Assembly (NCBI GenBank): GCA_022764505.1
Contig: JALEQJ010000018.1
Coordinates: 1 to 64,000 of the forward strand
DNA length: 64,000 bases
Source of the DNA: Phocaeicola sp.
GTDB lineage: Bacteria; Bacteroidota; Bacteroidia; Bacteroidales; Bacteroidaceae
Direction of reading: 5' to 3'
This document shows positions 62,229-64,000 of the stretch, piece after piece. The first letter of the stretch is position 1. Each line of letters begins with the position of its first letter. Below the pieces are notes generated by a model. It saw only the letters and a list, made by a program, of their open reading frames with translations, made no database searches and was not told the DNA's origin. The position numbers and the translations under genes are program-made.

Positions 62229-62837
62229 ATGGAAGATAAAAAAATAAATGAACGAGAGAGCATAGAACTGATTTCTCGTATGATTCGGGAGACACAAACC
62301 AATACAGCCCGCCACAGTGCTTATCCTATGTTGGTATGGGGGTATCTTACTTGTATTGTGTCGCTCTTTGTTTGGGTAGGATATACTTTTATTTGGGAGA
62401 ACGCTTCGTGGCTAAACTATTGTTGGTTGGCTATTCCACTCATTGGTTTTCCGCTATCACTCTCTTACTTGAAAAAACAAAAACGGATAGGAGCGTCCAA
62501 TTATATGGATCGTACCATAAAGTATATATGGGCAGTGATAGGCAGTTGTGTTTTTATGCTTTCTATACTTACTATTCTAAATTTGATAGCAGTGAATATA
62601 TTGCTTGATGTAGCTTTGCTTATCAGTATAGGTGCTACACTTTCGGGATTAGTTATGTGGTATAGACCCATTATTATCACAGGGATATTGGGAATCGCTC
62701 TGTCCTTTATATTAGGTGTTTGGGAGGTTCTTTTTTCTCAGTATATAGTATTGTGGTTTGTCATAGTGTTTGTGGTGATTATGATTATTCCTGGTCATAT
62801 ATTGCAAGCAGAACTCAAGAAGAATGAAAGAGCTTGA
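62229..62837 (+). CDS. Multi-pass membrane protein paired with a winged-helix regulator
   Basis: The 202-residue protein has a charged N-terminus (Glu-Arg-Glu-Ser-Ile-Glu-Leu-Ile-Ser-Arg-Met-Ile) and five to six hydrophobic helices from about residue 35. It overlaps the regulator gene by 14 bases, so they are translated together. Such membrane protein/winged-helix pairs recur in Bacteroidota and may sense an envelope signal, but that is inference. Confidence 0.7.
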   Translation: MEDKKINERESIELISRMIRETQTNTARHSAYPMLVWGYLTCIVSLFVWVGYTFIWENASWLNYCWLAIPLIGFPLSLSYLKKQKRIGASNYMDRTIKYIWAVIGSCVFMLSILTILNLIAVNILLDVALLISIGATLSGLVMWYRPIIITGILGIALSFILGVWEVLFSQYIVLWFVIVFVVIMIIPGHILQAELKKNERA

Positions 62838-63105
62838 TCCGTTACTTCATTCCCAATTAAGATTGGCTATTATGTCCATACTCTTGGTGGCAGAAGCAGA
62901 CTTTGTATATCTCAAAGAGCAAACGCAGTCCACAGCAGGAAACTTGAGTGTGCAGATAGACAAGCTCTCGGAAGCCGGTTATATAGCTGTGGAAAAGAGT
63001 TTTGAGGGAAAAAGAACCCGTACCGTTTGCCGTATGCTCCCACAAGGGAGAGAGGCGATGGCGCAATATGTAAAAGCGTTGGAATCTTATTTCCAAGGAT
63101 TATAG
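62824..63105 (+). CDS. Winged-helix transcriptional regulator
   Basis: The 93-residue protein is a single MarR/ArsR-like winged-helix domain (HTH_34-like). It has Leu-Arg-Leu-Ala-Ile-Met-Ser-Ile-Leu, then Leu-Lys-Glu-Gln-Thr-Gln-Ser-Thr-Ala-Gly-Asn-Leu-Ser-Val-Gln-Ile-Asp-Lys-Leu as the recognition helix region, and a wing with Lys-Ser-Phe-Glu-Gly-Lys-Arg-Thr-Arg-Thr. It is the last gene of the DUF2141 operon and probably dimerises to bind the palindromes at 61695 and 61773, giving autoregulation. Confidence 0.82.
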   Translation: MKELDPLLHSQLRLAIMSILLVAEADFVYLKEQTQSTAGNLSVQIDKLSEAGYIAVEKSFEGKRTRTVCRMLPQGREAMAQYVKALESYFQGL

Positions 63106-63117
63106 AAATGAATAGAT

Positions 63118-63148
63118 GGAGAGGGTGTACTACGTGTATATCCTCTCC
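63118..63148 (+). terminator. Weak hairpin after the regulator gene
   Basis: GGAGAGG and CCTCTCC enclose a further partly paired GTGTAC/GTGTAT stretch; no T-run follows, so termination is doubtful. Confidence 0.4.
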
Positions 63149-63163
63149 TTGATGTATGGATAA

Positions 63164-64000
63164 ATGAGTACTTTTGCCCCTTTCGCAAAACCCTTGTATG
63201 TGATGGTAAAACCTATCGGTGCTACCTGCAATTTGGCTTGTGACTATTGTTACTATTTGGAGAAAAGTAAATTTTATTCGTCCTCCTTCAAGGCAGAGAT
63301 GAGCGAAGCCTTGCTGGAAAAGTTTATAGCACAGTATATAGAGGCGCAAACTATGCCACAAGTGCAGTTTACGTGGCACGGAGGAGAACCCTTACTGCGT
63401 CCTTTGTCTTTCTATAAAAAGGTTGTGGCATTACAGCAGAAATACGCTCGTGGCAAGCAGATAGAGAATTGCATACAAACCAATGGGACGCTTCTTACAG
63501 CAGAGTGGTGCGAATTTGTCAGAGAGGAAAGGTGGCTGGTCGGGATTTCTATAGATGGTGCTGCCAAATATCACGATGCCTATAGAAAGAACAAATGCGG
63601 TAAACCGTCTTTTCAAGCCGTGATGAATGGAATTAACCTCCTGCAAAGACATAGAGTGGAATGGAATGCTATGGCAGTAGTCAATGCACTCAATGCAGAA
63701 GACCCTGTAGGTTTTTATCGCTTTTTTAAGGAACTCGGGTGTCAGTATTTACAGTTTACACCGGTGGTGGAACATAAAATACAGACTCACGATGGAGAAG
63801 ACTTTCTGGCATCTATTGCTACAAAAGATAAGAGCTTGCTCACCCCTTTTTCCGTATCTCCGGCACAATGGGGAAATTTTCTTTGTACTGTATTTGATGA
63901 ATGGATAAAGACAGATGTAGGACATATATTTGTCCAGATTTTTGATGCTACCTTGTCCAATTGGCTCGGCTTAGCTCCCGGACTTTGTACTATGGCAAAA
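63164..64000 (+). CDS. Anaerobic sulfatase-maturating radical SAM enzyme, 5' part
   Basis: The first 279 codons are present; the gene runs off the right edge. The radical SAM cluster motif Cys-Asn-Leu-Ala-Cys-Asp-Tyr-Cys-Tyr-Tyr-Leu lies at about residues 19-29, preceded by Met-Val-Lys-Pro-Ile-Gly-Ala-Thr, a start typical of anSME. Trp-His-Gly-Gly-Glu-Pro-Leu-Leu, Cys-Ile-Gln-Thr-Asn-Gly-Thr-Leu-Leu and Val-Gly-Ile-Ser-Ile-Asp-Gly follow. anSME converts a Cys or Ser of sulfatases to formylglycine. The C-terminal SPASM cysteines would lie beyond the window, except the start of one (Gly-Leu-Cys-Thr-Met). Confidence 0.88.
   Translation, partial: MSTFAPFAKPLYVMVKPIGATCNLACDYCYYLEKSKFYSSSFKAEMSEALLEKFIAQYIEAQTMPQVQFTWHGGEPLLRPLSFYKKVVALQQKYARGKQIENCIQTNGTLLTAEWCEFVREERWLVGISIDGAAKYHDAYRKNKCGKPSFQAVMNGINLLQRHRVEWNAMAVVNALNAEDPVGFYRFFKELGCQYLQFTPVVEHKIQTHDGEDFLASIATKDKSLLTPFSVSPAQWGNFLCTVFDEWIKTDVGHIFVQIFDATLSNWLGLAPGLCTMAK

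Overview
The window comes from a low-to-moderate G+C member of the Bacteroidota, most likely order Bacteroidales. Four things point there: (i) promoters of the TAnnTTTG type in front of many genes; (ii) the fused lpxC-fabZ gene inside lpxD / lpxC-fabZ / lpxA; (iii) fimbrillin-type and other lipoproteins, a TonB-dependent receptor, and DUF4924, DUF4296 and DUF5689 proteins; (iv) a PGN_0703-like nuclease, a family named from Porphyromonas gingivalis. A Porphyromonas-like relative is plausible, but the species cannot be named from this sequence alone. No tRNA, rRNA, CRISPR array or intact insertion sequence was seen.

Layout. 1-1,200: 5' end of a C69 dipeptidase, a wrecked restriction-enzyme-like gene and a START-like protein. 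2,072-10,989: a probable nucleic-acid scavenging locus made of a fimbrillin/DRGH-nuclease lipoprotein, a second fimbrillin lipoprotein, a TonB-dependent receptor, a DUF5689 lipoprotein and a secreted EEP nuclease. 11,235-12,832: an overlapping PD-(D/E)XK nuclease and metallophosphoesterase pair, possibly a defence module. 13,174-13,272: a small-RNA unit with its own promoter and terminator. 14,523-17,000: an eroded, G+C-richer mobile island with fused fragments of an integrase, an HTH protein and a relaxase. 17,248-22,412: housekeeping genes (LysE exporter, DUF4924, rfbD, prfC, GHL10 hydrolase). 22,493-30,808, minus strand: protoporphyrinogen oxidase, a methyltransferase and an exopolysaccharide set (SLBB export protein, PssD/PssE split glycosyltransferase, OmpA-like barrel, and a sugar-phosphate transferase broken by a 16-bp tandem duplication). 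31,274-51,461: pncB, a lone fimbrillin lipoprotein, ileS, dksA-like, lspA, hflX, a GNAT protein, parE, coaD, the lipid A genes, miaA and an NAD(P)H oxidoreductase. 51,555-52,824, minus strand: queuosine genes queF and yhhQ behind a candidate preQ1-I riboswitch. 53,603-58,797: yjiH-like, an ABC-F protein with a degenerate second domain, and mlaE/mlaF.

58,742-59,865 holds a cassette between two 166-bp direct repeats, the second copied from the mlaF tail. It encodes a small Gly/Ala-rich bacteriocin-like peptide and a zinc-ribbon membrane protein. It is followed by a small outer-membrane protein, two tandem paralogous membrane proteins, and a DUF2141 / membrane protein / winged-helix regulator operon behind two copies of a palindromic operator. 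The window ends inside an anaerobic sulfatase-maturase gene.

A dispersed intergenic repeat of about 0.45-0.75 kb occurs three times (32,572, 41,403 and 52,846, the last inverted), with a remnant near 12,965. It is built from spaced short palindromes and ends in terminator-like hairpins.
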